Notes: a model not told the origin generated them from the letters alone. A stretch of DNA of 64,000 bases from Streptomyces cellulosae (GCA_014655195.1 BNBH01000002.1:180406-244405), one strand, 5' to 3'. Shown: positions 26,365-35,620, counted from the stretch's first letter. Numbers and translations: made by a program.

Positions 26365-27177
26365 GTGAAAAAGCTCTCCGCACGACGACGCCATCCGCTG
26401 GCGGCGCTCGTCGTCCTACTCCTCGCGCTGGCATGCACCGGGGGGCTGTACGCCGTGTTCGCACCCGCGGACAAGGCGCAGGCCGACGAAACCGCCCAGT
26501 CCCTCACCATCGAGGAGGGCAAGAAGCTTTACACCGTCGGCTGCGCGAGCTGCCACGGCACCGGCGGTCAGGGCACGTCCGACGGCCCGAGCCTGGTGGG
26601 CGTGGGCGCCGCGGCGGTCGACTTCCAGGTGAGCACCGGCCGTATGCCGGCCGCCACCTCGCAGGGCGCGCAGATCCCGCGCAAGAAGAACATCTACTCG
26701 CAGGCCGAGATCGACCAGCTGGCGGCGTACATCGCCTCCCTGGGCGCCGGCCCGGCCGTCCCGACCGAGGAGCAGTACGGCCCCGAGGGCGCCGACGCTG
26801 CCAAGGGCGGCGAGCTGTTCCGCAACAACTGCGCGCAGTGCCACAACTTCACCGGCAAGGGCGGTGCGCTCACGCACGGCAAGTACGCCCCCAGCCTGGA
26901 CGGCGTCGCGCCCAAGCACATCTACGAGGCCATGCTCACCGGCCCGCAGAACATGCCCTCCTTCCCCGACACCACGCTGTCGGAGCAGAACAAGAAGGAC
27001 ATCATCGCGTACCTCGACGCGGTCAACGGCGAGGACACCGAGAGCCCCGGCGGCCTGTCGCTGGGCGGCCTCGGCCCCGTCTCCGAAGGTCTGTTCGCCT
27101 GGATCTTCGGACTCGGTGCGCTGATCGCGGTCGCCGTCTGGGTCGCCGCTCGGACCGCAAAGGCCAAGAAGTCATGA
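26365..27177 (+). CDS. qcrC: Di-heme cytochrome c subunit of the bc1 complex
   Basis: 270 residues. An N-terminal membrane helix (LAALVVLLLALACTGGLYAVF) is followed by two c-type heme domains with CASCH and CAQCH, axial Met candidates in GRMPA and QNMPSFPD, and a C-terminal transmembrane anchor (LFAWIFGLGALIAVAVWVAA). In actinobacteria, which lack soluble cytochrome c, this subunit passes electrons directly to CtaC within the bc1-aa3 supercomplex. Start GTG at 26365. ATGA overlap with qcrA. Confidence 0.96.
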   Translation: MKKLSARRRHPLAALVVLLLALACTGGLYAVFAPADKAQADETAQSLTIEEGKKLYTVGCASCHGTGGQGTSDGPSLVGVGAAAVDFQVSTGRMPAATSQGAQIPRKKNIYSQAEIDQLAAYIASLGAGPAVPTEEQYGPEGADAAKGGELFRNNCAQCHNFTGKGGALTHGKYAPSLDGVAPKHIYEAMLTGPQNMPSFPDTTLSEQNKKDIIAYLDAVNGEDTESPGGLSLGGLGPVSEGLFAWIFGLGALIAVAVWVAARTAKAKKS

Positions 27178-28232
27178 GTAGCCAAGACATTCCCGAAGAG
27201 AACCTGCCCGCAGCGCAGGACACCAGCCACGGCGCGGTGAAGCTCGCGGACGAGCAGAACCCGTTCGCCGACCCGGGCCTCCCGCCCCACGAGCCGCGGG
27301 TGCAGGACATCGACGAGCGGGCCGCCAAGCGGTCCGAGCGTACGGTCGCCCTGCTGTTCACGGTGTCGATGCTGGCCACCGTCGGCTTCATCGCCTCGTA
27401 CGTGACCATCCCGGTCGACAAGTCGGTCTACATCTGGCCGATCGGTCACATCAGCGCGCTGAACTTCGCGCTGGGCATGACGCTCGGCCTCGCCCTGTTC
27501 TGCATCGGCGCCGGCGCGGTCCACTGGGCCCGCACGCTGATGTCGGACCACGAGCTGGCCGACGAGCGTCACCCGATCGAGGCCCCTCCCGAGGTCCGCG
27601 CGAAGGTCATGGACGACTTCCGCCAGGGCGCCAAGGAGTCGGCGCTCGGCCGCCGGAAGCTGATCCGCAACACCATGTTCGGCGCGCTGGCCCTGTTCCC
27701 GCTCTCCGGCGTGGTCCTGCTGCGCGACCTCGGCCCGCTGCCCGGCACGAAGCTGCGCCACACCCTGTGGTCCAAGGGCAAGCTGCTCGTCAACATGAAC
27801 ACCAACGAGCCGCTGCGCCCGTCGGACCTGATCGTGGGTTCGCTGACCTTCGCCAAGCCCGAGGGCCTGGAGGAGCACGACCACGGCTTCCAGACCGAGA
27901 TCGCCAAGGCCGCCCTGATGCTGGTCCGCATCCAGCCGGACGACATCAAGGACAAGCGCGCGCTGGAGTGGTCGCACGAGGGGATCCTCGCCTACTCGAA
28001 GATCTGCACCCACGTCGGTTGCCCGATCTCCCTGTACGAGCAGCAGACGCACCACGCGCTCTGCCCCTGCCACCAGTCCACCTTCGACCTTTCCGACGGG
28101 GCCAAGGTCATCTTCGGACCCGCCGGCCACGCCCTGCCGCAGCTGCGCATCGGCGTGAACGACGAGGGCTACCTCGAAGCGCTCGGTGACTTCGACGAGC
28201 CCGTCGGTCCTGCTTTCTGGGAGCGCGGATGA
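27174..28232 (+). CDS. qcrA: Rieske iron-sulfur subunit of the bc1 complex
   Basis: 352 residues. A charged N-terminus (about 60 residues) is followed by three transmembrane helices (VALLFTVSMLATVGFIASYV; ISALNFALGMTLGLALFCIG; and one near MFGALALFPLSGVVLL), then the Rieske fold with CTHVGC and CPCHQS ligating the [2Fe-2S] cluster. Three membrane helices, rather than one, are the actinobacterial pattern. ATG at 27174 overlaps the qcrC stop by 4 nt, and its own stop overlaps the qcrB start. Confidence 0.96.
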   Translation: MSSQDIPEENLPAAQDTSHGAVKLADEQNPFADPGLPPHEPRVQDIDERAAKRSERTVALLFTVSMLATVGFIASYVTIPVDKSVYIWPIGHISALNFALGMTLGLALFCIGAGAVHWARTLMSDHELADERHPIEAPPEVRAKVMDDFRQGAKESALGRRKLIRNTMFGALALFPLSGVVLLRDLGPLPGTKLRHTLWSKGKLLVNMNTNEPLRPSDLIVGSLTFAKPEGLEEHDHGFQTEIAKAALMLVRIQPDDIKDKRALEWSHEGILAYSKICTHVGCPISLYEQQTHHALCPCHQSTFDLSDGAKVIFGPAGHALPQLRIGVNDEGYLEALGDFDEPVGPAFWERG

Positions 28233-29866
28233 GTACTACGACGAGCACCGATTCCCGCGCACGCGGGAAGGCGCCGGCCGGCGAGCGGGTCGCCGACTGG
28301 GCCGACGGCCGGCTGGGGATCTACTCCCTGGCCAAGGCCAACATGCGCAAGATCTTCCCCGACCACTGGTCGTTCATGCTGGGTGAGATCTGCCTCTACA
28401 GCTTCATCATCATCATCCTCACGGGTGTGTACCTGACGCTGTTCTTCCACCCGTCGATGAACGAGGTGGAGTACCACGGCAGCTACGTGCCGCTGCAGGG
28501 CCAGCTGATGAGTGAGGCCTACAAGTCGACGCTGGACATCAGCTTCGACGTCCGTGGCGGTCTGCTGATCCGGCAGATCCACCACTGGGCCGCGCTGGTC
28601 TTCCTGGCCGGCATGTTCGTGCACATGATGCGCGTGTTCTTCACCGGCGCGTTCCGCAAGCCGCGTGAGATCAACTGGCTGTTCGGCTTCCTGCTGTTCG
28701 TCCTCGGCATGTTCACCGGCTTCACCGGCTACTCGCTCCCGGACGACCTGCTCTCCGGCACCGGTATCCGCTTCATGGAGGGCGCGATCCTGTCCGTGCC
28801 GATCGTCGGCACGTACATCTCGTTCTTCCTCTTCGGCGGCGAGTTCCCCGGCGACGACTTCGTGGCCAGGTTCTTCTCGATCCACGTCCTGCTGCTGCCG
28901 GGCATCATGCTCGGCCTCGTGGTGGCGCACCTGATCCTGGTCTTCTACCACAAGCACACGCAGTTCGCGGGCCCCGGCAAGACCAACAAGAACGTCGTCG
29001 GCATGCCGCTGCTCCCGGTGTACATGGCCAAGGCCGGAGGCTTCTTCTTCCTGGTCTTCGGTGTGCTCGCGGCCGTCTCGGCGATCGCCACGATCAACCC
29101 GATCTGGAACATCGGCCCCTACCGGCCGGACATGGTCTCCACCGGCGCCCAGCCCGACTGGTACATGGGCTTCTCCGAGGGCCTGATCCGTGTCATGCCG
29201 GGCTGGGAGATCAACTTCTGGGGCCACACGCTCGTCCTGGGCGTGTTCATCCCGCTGCTGATCTTCCCGCTGGTCCTGGTCGCCATCGCGGTGTACCCGT
29301 TCATCGAGTCCTGGGTCACCGGCGACAAGCGCGAGCACCACATCCTGGACCGCCCGCGCAACGCCCCGACGCGCACCGCGTTCGGCGTCGCCTGGATCAC
29401 GCTGTACTTCGTGCTCCTCGTCGGCGGCGGCAACGACATCTGGGCCACGCACTTCCACCTGTCGATCAACGCCATCACCTGGTTCGTCCGGATCGCGTTC
29501 TTCGTCGCCCCGGTCGTGGCGTTCATCGTCACCAAGCGGATCTGCCTCGGCCTGCAGCGCCGGGACAAGGAGAAGGTGCTGCACGGCCGCGAGTCGGGCA
29601 TCATCAAGCGCCTGCCGCACGGTGAGTTCATCGAGGTGCACGAGCCGCTCAGCCAGGAGCAGCTGTACACCCTCACCGCGCACGAGCAGCCCAAGCCGCT
29701 CGAGCTCGGCCCGGAGGTCGACGAGAACGGCGTCCGGCGCAAGGTGAAGGCCACCGAGAAGCTGCGCGCGAAGCTCAGCAAGGGCTTCTACGGCGAGGAG
29801 TCGCAGATCCCGAAGCCGACCGTCGAGGAGTACAAGGAGATCACGAGCGGCCACGGCCACCACTGA
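28229..29866 (+). CDS. qcrB: Cytochrome b subunit of the bc1 complex
   Basis: 545 residues. The N-terminal cytochrome b core has the heme-ligand segments [23 protein letters not shown] and [22 protein letters not shown], and the Qo-site region has the variant PEGL-type segment around [11 protein letters not shown]. After the membrane core a hydrophilic extension of more than 100 residues (from about 430) follows, characteristic of actinobacterial QcrB. It oxidises menaquinol. ATG overlaps the qcrA stop; a 17-bp terminator follows. Confidence 0.96.
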   Translation: MSTTTSTDSRARGKAPAGERVADWADGRLGIYSLAKANMRKIFPDHWSFMLGEICLYSFIIIILTGVYLTLFFHPSMNEVEYHGSYVPLQGQLMSEAYKSTLDISFDVRGGLLIRQIHHWAALVFLAGMFVHMMRVFFTGAFRKPREINWLFGFLLFVLGMFTGFTGYSLPDDLLSGTGIRFMEGAILSVPIVGTYISFFLFGGEFPGDDFVARFFSIHVLLLPGIMLGLVVAHLILVFYHKHTQFAGPGKTNKNVVGMPLLPVYMAKAGGFFFLVFGVLAAVSAIATINPIWNIGPYRPDMVSTGAQPDWYMGFSEGLIRVMPGWEINFWGHTLVLGVFIPLLIFPLVLVAIAVYPFIESWVTGDKREHHILDRPRNAPTRTAFGVAWITLYFVLLVGGGNDIWATHFHLSINAITWFVRIAFFVAPVVAFIVTKRICLGLQRRDKEKVLHGRESGIIKRLPHGEFIEVHEPLSQEQLYTLTAHEQPKPLELGPEVDENGVRRKVKATEKLRAKLSKGFYGEESQIPKPTVEEYKEITSGHGHH

Positions 29867-29897
29867 TCTCTGCAGCTCCAACGTCGCCACACGACGG

Positions 29898-29936
29898 CGA
29901 AGGGCCCCCGTCCGTTCTGCGGACGGGGGCCCTTCG
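29898..29936 (+). terminator. Hairpin terminator of the qcr genes
   Basis: A perfect 17-bp stem, CGAAGGGCCCCCGTCCG, pairs with its complement at 29920-29936, with a 5-nt TTCTG loop. It lies 31 nt after the qcrB stop. Confidence 0.92.
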
Positions 29937-29953
29937 CGGTGTCCCGGGCTGGA

Positions 29954-29959
29954 TAGGGT
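29954..29959 (+). promoter_or_regulatory. Probable -10 element for trpD
   Basis: TAGGGT, 54 bp before the trpD ATG and just after the qcr terminator. The expected -35 region overlaps the terminator stem and is not recognisable. Confidence 0.4.
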
Positions 29960-30012
29960 GGGTGCGGGACCTTCCGGTCCCCGACGACCCGCTACGACCG
30001 TCAGGAGCGACC

Positions 30013-31077
30013 ATGAGCGCTGTGACCCCCGCTGGAGGCGACACCGCGGCGGGCCGCTCCTGGCCCGCTTTGCTGAACACCCTGCTCGACGGCCGGGACC
30101 TCACCGCCGACGAGGCCGCCTGGGCGATGGACCTGATCATGCGCGGCGAGGCGACCGACGCGCAGATCGCCGGATTCGCGGTGTCGCTGCGGGCCAAGGG
30201 CGAGACCGTCGACGAGATCACCGGCTGCGTGCGGGCCCTCTACGACCACGCCAACGTCATCGAGGTGCCCGGCGCCACCGTCGACATCGTCGGCACCGGC
30301 GGCGACGGCGCCAAGACGGTGAACATCTCCACGATGTCCTCGATCGTCGTCGCCGGCACCGGGGCGAAGGTCGTCAAGCACGGCAACCGCGCCGCGTCCT
30401 CCGCCTCCGGCGCCTCCGACGTGCTCGAGAAGCTGGGCGTCAACCTCGAACTCACCCCGCGCCGGGTCGCCGAGGTCGCCGAGGAGGCCGGCATCACCTT
30501 CTGCTTCGCGGTGAGGTTCCACCCGGCGCTGCGCCATGTGGCGGCCGCCCGAGGCCAGCTCGGCGTCCGCACCGTGTTCAACTTCCTCGGCCCGCTCGCC
30601 AACCCGGCGAAGGTCAAGGCGCAGGCGGTCGGTGTCGCCGACGCCCGGATGGCGCCCATCATGGCCGGGGTGTTCGCCGGACGCGGCCACTCCTCGCTGG
30701 TGTTCCGCGGCGACGACGGCCTGGACGAGCTGACCACCACCGGCACCTCCCGGGTGTGGGTGGTCCGCGACGGCAAGGTCACCGAGGAGACCTTCGACCC
30801 GCGCGACGTCGGCATCGAGCTGGTCCCCGTGGAGGCGCTGCGCGGCGCCGACGCCTCCTACAACGCCGAGGTCGCCCGCCGCCTCCTCGACGGCGAACGC
30901 GGCCCCGTACGGGACGCGGTGCTGCTGAACTCCGCGGCGGCGCTGGTCGCCCTGGAGCCCGGCAGCGGCACCCTCACCGAGCAGATCCGCGCCGGCATGG
31001 AGAAGGCCGCCGAGTCCATCGACTCCGGCGCCGCCAGGCGCGTCCTCGACCGCTGGGTCGCCGTCACCAACGCGTAG
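30013..31077 (+). CDS. trpD: Anthranilate phosphoribosyltransferase
   Basis: 354 residues. It attaches phosphoribose from PRPP to anthranilate in tryptophan synthesis. Motifs: [17 protein letters not shown] (PRPP-binding GTGGDG near 95), [39 protein letters not shown] at 30013 is preceded by AGGAG; an upstream in-frame start at 29962 has no ribosome site and overlaps the promoter. It is not in a trp operon here; the nearest relative is the fused anthranilate synthase at the end of the window. Confidence 0.95.
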   Translation: MSAVTPAGGDTAAGRSWPALLNTLLDGRDLTADEAAWAMDLIMRGEATDAQIAGFAVSLRAKGETVDEITGCVRALYDHANVIEVPGATVDIVGTGGDGAKTVNISTMSSIVVAGTGAKVVKHGNRAASSASGASDVLEKLGVNLELTPRRVAEVAEEAGITFCFAVRFHPALRHVAAARGQLGVRTVFNFLGPLANPAKVKAQAVGVADARMAPIMAGVFAGRGHSSLVFRGDDGLDELTTTGTSRVWVVRDGKVTEETFDPRDVGIELVPVEALRGADASYNAEVARRLLDGERGPVRDAVLLNSAAALVALEPGSGTLTEQIRAGMEKAAESIDSGAARRVLDRWVAVTNA

Positions 31078-31085
31078 GCCCGGTA

Positions 31086-31125
31086 CGGCCGTCCCGCCAT
31101 CCGGATACGGGTTGCGGGACGGCCG
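31086..31125 (+). terminator. Hairpin terminator of trpD
   Basis: CGGCCGTCCCGC at 31086-31097 pairs with GCGGGACGGCCG at 31114-31125 (12 bp, perfect), with a small inner CCG/CGG. It begins 8 nt after the trpD stop and separates trpD from the riboswitch leader. Confidence 0.85.
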
Positions 31126-31149
31126 CCACCTCACGTACGTTCCTTCTCA

Positions 31150-31263
31150 GGTCATGAGTGACAGCCATCAGGCCCCGGCCGGCTGTCCGGCAACCCTCCG
31201 TCCGTGGCGGGGTGCCCCGGGTGAAGACCAGGCCGTGAGCAGCAGGGCTCACGGCAAGCGCGG
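31150..31263 (+). ncRNA. SAM-IV riboswitch
   Basis: The sequence fits the actinobacterial SAM-IV class. P1 is GGTC (31151-31154) with GACC (31226-31229). P2 is GACAGCC (31161-31167) with GGCTGTC (31182-31188). The S-box-like core GGCAACC and GGGTGCCCC are present, followed by GGGTGAAGACC. The class-specific downstream hairpin GCCGTGAGC (31232-31240) with GCTCACGGC (31247-31255) has an AGCAGG loop, then AAGCGCGGA. SAM binding normally reduces expression of sulfur-metabolism genes. The gene controlled is the class V aminotransferase starting at 31448. Confidence 0.87.
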
Positions 31264-31299
31264 ACCCCTCGCACACCAGGGGTCCTGGTCGTCGAGGAG
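31262..31299 (+). promoter_or_regulatory. Expression platform of the SAM-IV riboswitch with ribosome-binding site
   Basis: A hairpin GGACCCCT (31262-31269) with AGGGGTCC (31278-31285) is followed by CCTGGTC (31284-31290), which is exactly complementary to GACCAGG (31226-31232), the 3' strand of P1 and its flank. P1 and this pairing exclude each other. The ribosome site GAGGAG at 31294-31299 lies directly after. This suggests translational control. Confidence 0.55.
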
Positions 31300-31305
31300 T
31301 CTTCT

Positions 31306-31326
31306 GTGAGCAAGCGAATGCGATAG
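31306..31326 (+). CDS. Six-codon leader ORF (MSKRMR)
   Basis: GTG AGC AAG CGA ATG CGA TAG. The start codon lies 6 nt after a strong GAGGAG site that itself sits just behind the riboswitch anti-P1 strand. The stop is 121 nt before the aminotransferase start. Good initiation context with so short a frame suggests a translated leader, or a trace of an older start. Confidence 0.45.
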   Translation: MSKRMR

Positions 31327-31447
31327 GGCGCCGAGCCCCGCCTCCGCACATCCCTTTCACTCTTCACCTCCGCGCTGGAGCGCGCGCCGTCGTCGTCGTC
31401 GGCCGCCCGCTCGCGCGAGGATCCCCCCTGCCTACGGGAGTTCCGTC

Positions 31448-32821
31448 ATGCCTGCTGCTGCCGCCCCCGCCGTCGCCGTCGAGCCGTCCGTCCGCGCCCC
31501 GCTGCCCGTCCTCGGCCGGGACGTCGCCGTCCCCCTCGTCACCGGCGGCGAGGTCACCTACGCCGCCCTCGACTACGCCGCCAGCGCCCCCGCCCTCCAG
31601 CGCGTCTGGGACGACGTGGCCGCCTACGCCCCCTACTACGGCAGCGTCCACCGCGGCGCCGGCTACCTCTCCCAGTTCTCCACCGACCTCTTCGAGAACG
31701 CCCGCCGTACCGTCGCCGGGTTCCTCGACTGCCGCGCCGACGACCAACTGGTGTTCACGCGCTCCACCACCGACTCCCTCAACCTGCTCGCCGCCGCCCT
31801 CCCCGAGGGCTGCGAGGTCTTCGTCTTCGAGACCGAGCACCACGCGGCGCTGCTGCCGTGGCGGCGGGCGGGCCGGGTGACCTTCCTCGACGCCCCCGAC
31901 AGCCCCGCGCAGGCCGTGGATGCCCTGGAGCGCGCCCTCGCCGACCGCGACCCCTACGGCCCGGCCCTGGTCTGCGTCACCGGCGCCTCCAACGTCACCG
32001 GCGAGCTGTGGCCCGTCCGCGAACTCGCCGCCGCCGCGCACGCGCACGGCGCCCGGATCGTGCTGGACGCCGCCCAGCTCGCCCCGCACCGCCCGGTGTC
32101 CGTCCGGGATCTGGACGTCGACTGGGTCGCCTTCTCCGGGCACAAGCTGTACGCGCCGTTCGGCTCCGGCGTCCTGGCCGGCCGCGCCGACTGGCTCCGC
32201 GAGGCCGAACCGTACCTCGCCGGCGGCGGCGCCAGCCGCACCGTCGCGCGGCGTGCGGACGGGGGAGTGGACGTGGGGTGGCACGAGACCGCGGCCCGCC
32301 ACGAGGCCGGCTCGCCCAACGTCATCGGCGCCTACGCCATCGCCTCCGCCTGCAAGGCGCTCACCGAGGCGGGGTTCGACGCGCTGGCCGAGCGGGAGGA
32401 CGCGCTGGTGCGGGCGGTGCGGGAGGGGCTGGCGGATGTGCCTCAGGTGCGCTTCCTCTCCCTGTTCGGGGACGACGCTCCGCGGGTGGGGGTGCTGTCG
32501 TTCGTGGTCGACGGGTGGAACAGCTCGCACTTCGCGGCGGCGCTGTCCGCCGAGTACGGGATCGGGGTGCGGGACGGGTTGTTCTGCGCGCACCCGCTGG
32601 TGCGGAGGCTGCTGGGTGGCGACACGGGCGCCGCGGGGGAGTGCGGGGCGCCGGAGGCGGGGGCGTTGAACGCGATCCGCGTGAGCTTCGGGGCCGGGAC
32701 GCCGGAGGAGCATGTCGCACGGTTCGTGCGGGCGGTGCGGGAGCTTGTGCGGGACGGGGCGCGGTGGAAGTACCGGACGGTGGAGGGCCGCTGCGTGCCG
32801 GACCCGTCCGGGCGGGCGTAA
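31448..32821 (+). CDS. Class V aminotransferase / cysteine desulfurase-like (SufS/CsdA family)
   Basis: 457 residues. PLP-dependent fold: LDYAASAPALQRVWDDV near 40, TRSTTDSLNLLAAAL near 105, ETEHHAALLPWRRAG, CVTGASNVTGELWPV, DAAQLAPHRPV, and the PLP Lys in FSGHKLYAPFGSG. The loop RDGLFCAHPLV holds a Cys at the place of the SufS active-site cysteine (RxGHHCAQP), so sulfur transfer is plausible. SAM-IV control upstream supports a role in sulfur metabolism. ATG at 31448 follows GGGAG. Many Streptomyces proteins of this type are annotated only as aminotransferase class V. Confidence 0.83.
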   Translation: MPAAAAPAVAVEPSVRAPLPVLGRDVAVPLVTGGEVTYAALDYAASAPALQRVWDDVAAYAPYYGSVHRGAGYLSQFSTDLFENARRTVAGFLDCRADDQLVFTRSTTDSLNLLAAALPEGCEVFVFETEHHAALLPWRRAGRVTFLDAPDSPAQAVDALERALADRDPYGPALVCVTGASNVTGELWPVRELAAAAHAHGARIVLDAAQLAPHRPVSVRDLDVDWVAFSGHKLYAPFGSGVLAGRADWLREAEPYLAGGGASRTVARRADGGVDVGWHETAARHEAGSPNVIGAYAIASACKALTEAGFDALAEREDALVRAVREGLADVPQVRFLSLFGDDAPRVGVLSFVVDGWNSSHFAAALSAEYGIGVRDGLFCAHPLVRRLLGGDTGAAGECGAPEAGALNAIRVSFGAGTPEEHVARFVRAVRELVRDGARWKYRTVEGRCVPDPSGRA

Positions 32822-32882
32822 GAGGGGGTCCCGCCCCCACCGCCCCTGCCCTCCCCACCCCGGGGCTCCGCCTCAAACCCCG

Positions 32883-32952
32883 CTCCTCAAGCGCCGGAGG
32901 GGCTGAGGTGTGTCCGGGAGGGCTGGTTCCAGCCCGTCCGGCGTTTGAGGAC
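32883..32952. repeat. Streptomyces-type dispersed palindrome
   Basis: CTCCTCAAGCGCCGGAGGGGCTG (32883-32905, given here as arms around the core CGCCGGA) is answered by CAGCCCGTCCGGCGTTTGAGGA from 32930. The CGCCGGACGGGCTG core occurs again at 38145 and 51358. Here it sits between the convergent aminotransferase and glycerate kinase genes, where it may help end transcription. Confidence 0.7.
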
Positions 32953-33026
32953 GAGGCCCGGAGGGCCGACAGGGGGTCTGGGGCGCAGCCCCAGGGACGG
33001 GACGGGAAGGCGCGGCGGGGGCGAAC

Positions 33027-34190
33027 TCACCCCTGGCCGGCCGGGAGTCGGGCACCCAGGGCGATCAGCCTCAGCGCCCTCTCCGTCGCGTCCGTCAACA
33101 GCTCCGCGCCGCGGACCAGCGCCTCAGCCAACTCCATGGGCCCCGGCAGAATCCCCTGGCACGCATCCACCCCCGGCACCTCCGCCGCCCCTTCCCCCAA
33201 CGTCCCCGCGATCGCCAGCACCGGCCGCCCCGCCAGCTTGGCCCGCCGGGCCACCTCCCCCGGCACCTTCCCCCGCGGCGTCTGCCGGTCCAGCGCCCCC
33301 TCCGCCGTGACCACCAGGTCGGCCCGGGCGAGCCGCTCGTCCAGACCGAGATGGTCCAGCAGCACAGGGAACCGCGGCACCAGCGCCGCGCCCAGCGAGG
33401 CCAGTCCCGCCCCCAGACCGCCGGAGGCGCCCGTGCCGCGCCCCAGCCGCAGGTCGACGCCGGTGACGGCGAGGTCCCGGGTCAGCACCCGCGCCCAGTT
33501 CTCCAGCCCGGCGGACAGCTCCTCCACCTGCCGCGGGGTCGCCCCCTTCTGCGGCCCGAACACCCGCGCCACGCCCCGTTCCCCGCACAGCACGTTGTAC
33601 GGGTTGCAGGCGACGACCAGCTCCACACCCCCGAGCCGAGGATCGAGCCCGGACGCGTCGACCCGCGCGATCCGCCACAACTCACGCCCGCCGAGAGGCA
33701 GTTCCACCCCCTCCCCGTCCAGCAGCCGCACCCCCAGCGCCTGCAACGCCCCCGCACCCCCGTCCGACGTCCCCGAGTCCCCGCAGCCGACCACGATCCG
33801 CCGCACCCCCGCGTCCAGCGCGGCACGGATCAGCTCCCCGACCCCGTACGTCGTGGTGGCGCCCGGGTCGCGCCGGGTGCGGGGGACCAGGGAGAGCCCG
33901 GCGACCGCCGCCATCTCCACCACCGCCGTGTCCTGCCCGCCGCCGAGCAGCGCGAAGTGGGTGCCGACCGGCTCGCCCACAGGGCCGGTGGCGGCCAGGG
34001 CGACCAGTCGGCCGCCGGTCGCCCTGGCCAGCGCGGCGGCGGTTCCCTCCCCGCCGTCCACCAGCGGGATGCGGTCGATCTCGGCGTCCGGCAGCACCCG
34101 GCGGACGCCCGCGGCGATGGCGTCGGCCGCGGCGGGGGCGGACAGGGACTCCTTGAAGCCGCTCGGGGCGACGACGACTCGTTTCAGCAT
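33027..34190 (-). CDS. Glycerate kinase (GlxK/GarK family)
   Basis: 387 residues. Motifs: APSGFKESLSAPAAADAIAAG at the N-terminus (given in part), PLVDGGEGTAAAL near 60, GATTTYGVGELIRAAL, GCGDSGTSDGGAGALQALG near 150, and a final TAEGALDRQTPRGKVPGEVA. It phosphorylates glycerate with ATP, feeding lower glycolysis. ATG at 34190 (MLKRVVV) has GAGGAG about 12 nt upstream; an in-frame start at 34238 would run into the upstream gene. It lies 14 bp after the permease gene on the same strand and is surely co-transcribed with it. Confidence 0.92.
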   Translation of the reverse strand: MLKRVVVAPSGFKESLSAPAAADAIAAGVRRVLPDAEIDRIPLVDGGEGTAAALARATGGRLVALAATGPVGEPVGTHFALLGGGQDTAVVEMAAVAGLSLVPRTRRDPGATTTYGVGELIRAALDAGVRRIVVGCGDSGTSDGGAGALQALGVRLLDGEGVELPLGGRELWRIARVDASGLDPRLGGVELVVACNPYNVLCGERGVARVFGPQKGATPRQVEELSAGLENWARVLTRDLAVTGVDLRLGRGTGASGGLGAGLASLGAALVPRFPVLLDHLGLDERLARADLVVTAEGALDRQTPRGKVPGEVARRAKLAGRPVLAIAGTLGEGAAEVPGVDACQGILPGPMELAEALVRGAELLTDATERALRLIALGARLPAGQG

Positions 34191-34204
34191 GGTTGCGGTA
34201 CTCC

Positions 34205-35620
34205 TCAGGGGGTCACCGGCACGCCCAGGGCGGGCCACACGGTGACGGCGAACAGCAGGACGAGGGCGGCGGTGAGCGGGGCCAGCACGGCGGACAGCCG
34301 GAGCAGGTCACGCGGGGTGTAGGTGGGGATGCCGGGTATCTCCGCGAACAGCGCGACCGGCTTGGCGGAGGCGGGCAGGGTGTGGCAGAAGCCGGCCGCG
34401 GCGGTGGAGGCGAGCGCCGCCGCCACCGGATTCACCCCGGCCGTCACGGCCGCCGCGACCACCAGCGGCACCAGCACGGAGGAGCGCGCGGAACGGGACT
34501 GCAGGACCAGATGGGCGGCCGTGCTGACGGCGATCACGACCGCCAGGAAGGGCAACGGGCCGATCCGCGCCGGGAGTCCGCCGACCAGCCATGCGGCCGC
34601 CCCGGACTCGGCGAGTGCCACGCCCATCGCCATGGTCGCCGCCATGAACAGCAGCAGCGACCACGGCACCGTCTTCAGCGCGTCCTTCAGACCGACCGTG
34701 CCCAGCGCCGGGGAGGCGGCGACGACCGCGCCGATCAGCGCGACCACGGCCGGGGACACCTGGTGCAGGGGTTCGCCGCACCACAGGGTGACCACCGTGC
34801 CCAGCAGCAGGGCGCACCGCTTCTCCGCCTGCGTCCAGGGGCCGGTGACCGGGCGGTCGCTGTGCCGCTGGATCTCCTCGGCGGTGATCCGCACGGGGCC
34901 GGTGCGGTCGGCGCGCCGGGTGGCGGTCAACAGCACCGTCTCGACGGCGAGATGGGACGACACCACCGCCAGCGGCAGCCCCAGCAGCAGCCATTCGGTG
35001 AAGCCGACCCGCTCCCCGGTGGCCTCCCACAGCACGGACACGGTGATCAGATGCGCGCCCGCCCCGATCAGCGTCGCCACCGCCGACAGCAGGATCACGG
35101 TGGGGAACAGCAGCGCCAGCATCACCACCAGCCGCCCCCGCCCGGCGAGCGCCTTGGCGAGGGCGAGGAACACCGGCAGCGCGAGCGCCGCCCGCCCCGA
35201 GGTGGCCGGCACCGCGAACGCGGTCACCACCAGCGCCGCCGTCGTCAGATGCGTCAGCTGCCGTACCGTGCGTGCCCCGCCGACCAGGAAGGCGGCCGCC
35301 CGCCCGGCGAGCCCGGTCCGGGTGACCGCGGCGGCCAGCACGAACGCGCAGATCAGCAGCCACACGGTCGAGTCGCCGAGGGTGCCGAACAGGGTGTCGC
35401 TGCTGATCACCCCGGTCACCGTGAGCGCGAGGCCCGCGCCCAGCGCGACGTAGGTGTCGTCGACGGGCGTGCCGATCCACGCGCAGGTCGCCAGCGCGAA
35501 CACGGCGAGGGTGAGACGGGCGTCGCCGCCGAGGCCGGGGAAGACGCCGGGCACGGCGAGCGCCGCGCTCAGCGACAGGGCCGCGCACAGCGCCACGGTC
35601 GTACGGATCGTCAAGGTCAC
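34205..35620 (-). CDS. SLC13/DASS-like anion permease
   Basis: 471 residues, eleven or so transmembrane helices (for example TTVALCAALSLSAALAVPG, VALGAGLALTVTGVIS, LPFLAVVIAVSTAAHLVL). The two halves of the ion-transporter fold can be seen: VPATSGRAALALPVFLAL and LQSRSARSSVLVPLVVAAA sit where SNT carboxylate motifs occur in INDY-type carriers, but SNT itself is absent from both. GTG at 35620. The kinase gene next to it suggests glycerate or a similar small carboxylate as substrate; this is inference from the operon. Confidence 0.82.
   Translation of the reverse strand: MTLTIRTTVALCAALSLSAALAVPGVFPGLGGDARLTLAVFALATCAWIGTPVDDTYVALGAGLALTVTGVISSDTLFGTLGDSTVWLLICAFVLAAAVTRTGLAGRAAAFLVGGARTVRQLTHLTTAALVVTAFAVPATSGRAALALPVFLALAKALAGRGRLVVMLALLFPTVILLSAVATLIGAGAHLITVSVLWEATGERVGFTEWLLLGLPLAVVSSHLAVETVLLTATRRADRTGPVRITAEEIQRHSDRPVTGPWTQAEKRCALLLGTVVTLWCGEPLHQVSPAVVALIGAVVAASPALGTVGLKDALKTVPWSLLLFMAATMAMGVALAESGAAAWLVGGLPARIGPLPFLAVVIAVSTAAHLVLQSRSARSSVLVPLVVAAAVTAGVNPVAAALASTAAAGFCHTLPASAKPVALFAEIPGIPTYTPRDLLRLSAVLAPLTAALVLLFAVTVWPALGVPVTP

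Noticed and set aside
25968..27173. Long extension upstream of qcrA
   Set aside because: It is the wrong frame of ctaE and qcrC; the ATGA overlap at 27174 is the true start.
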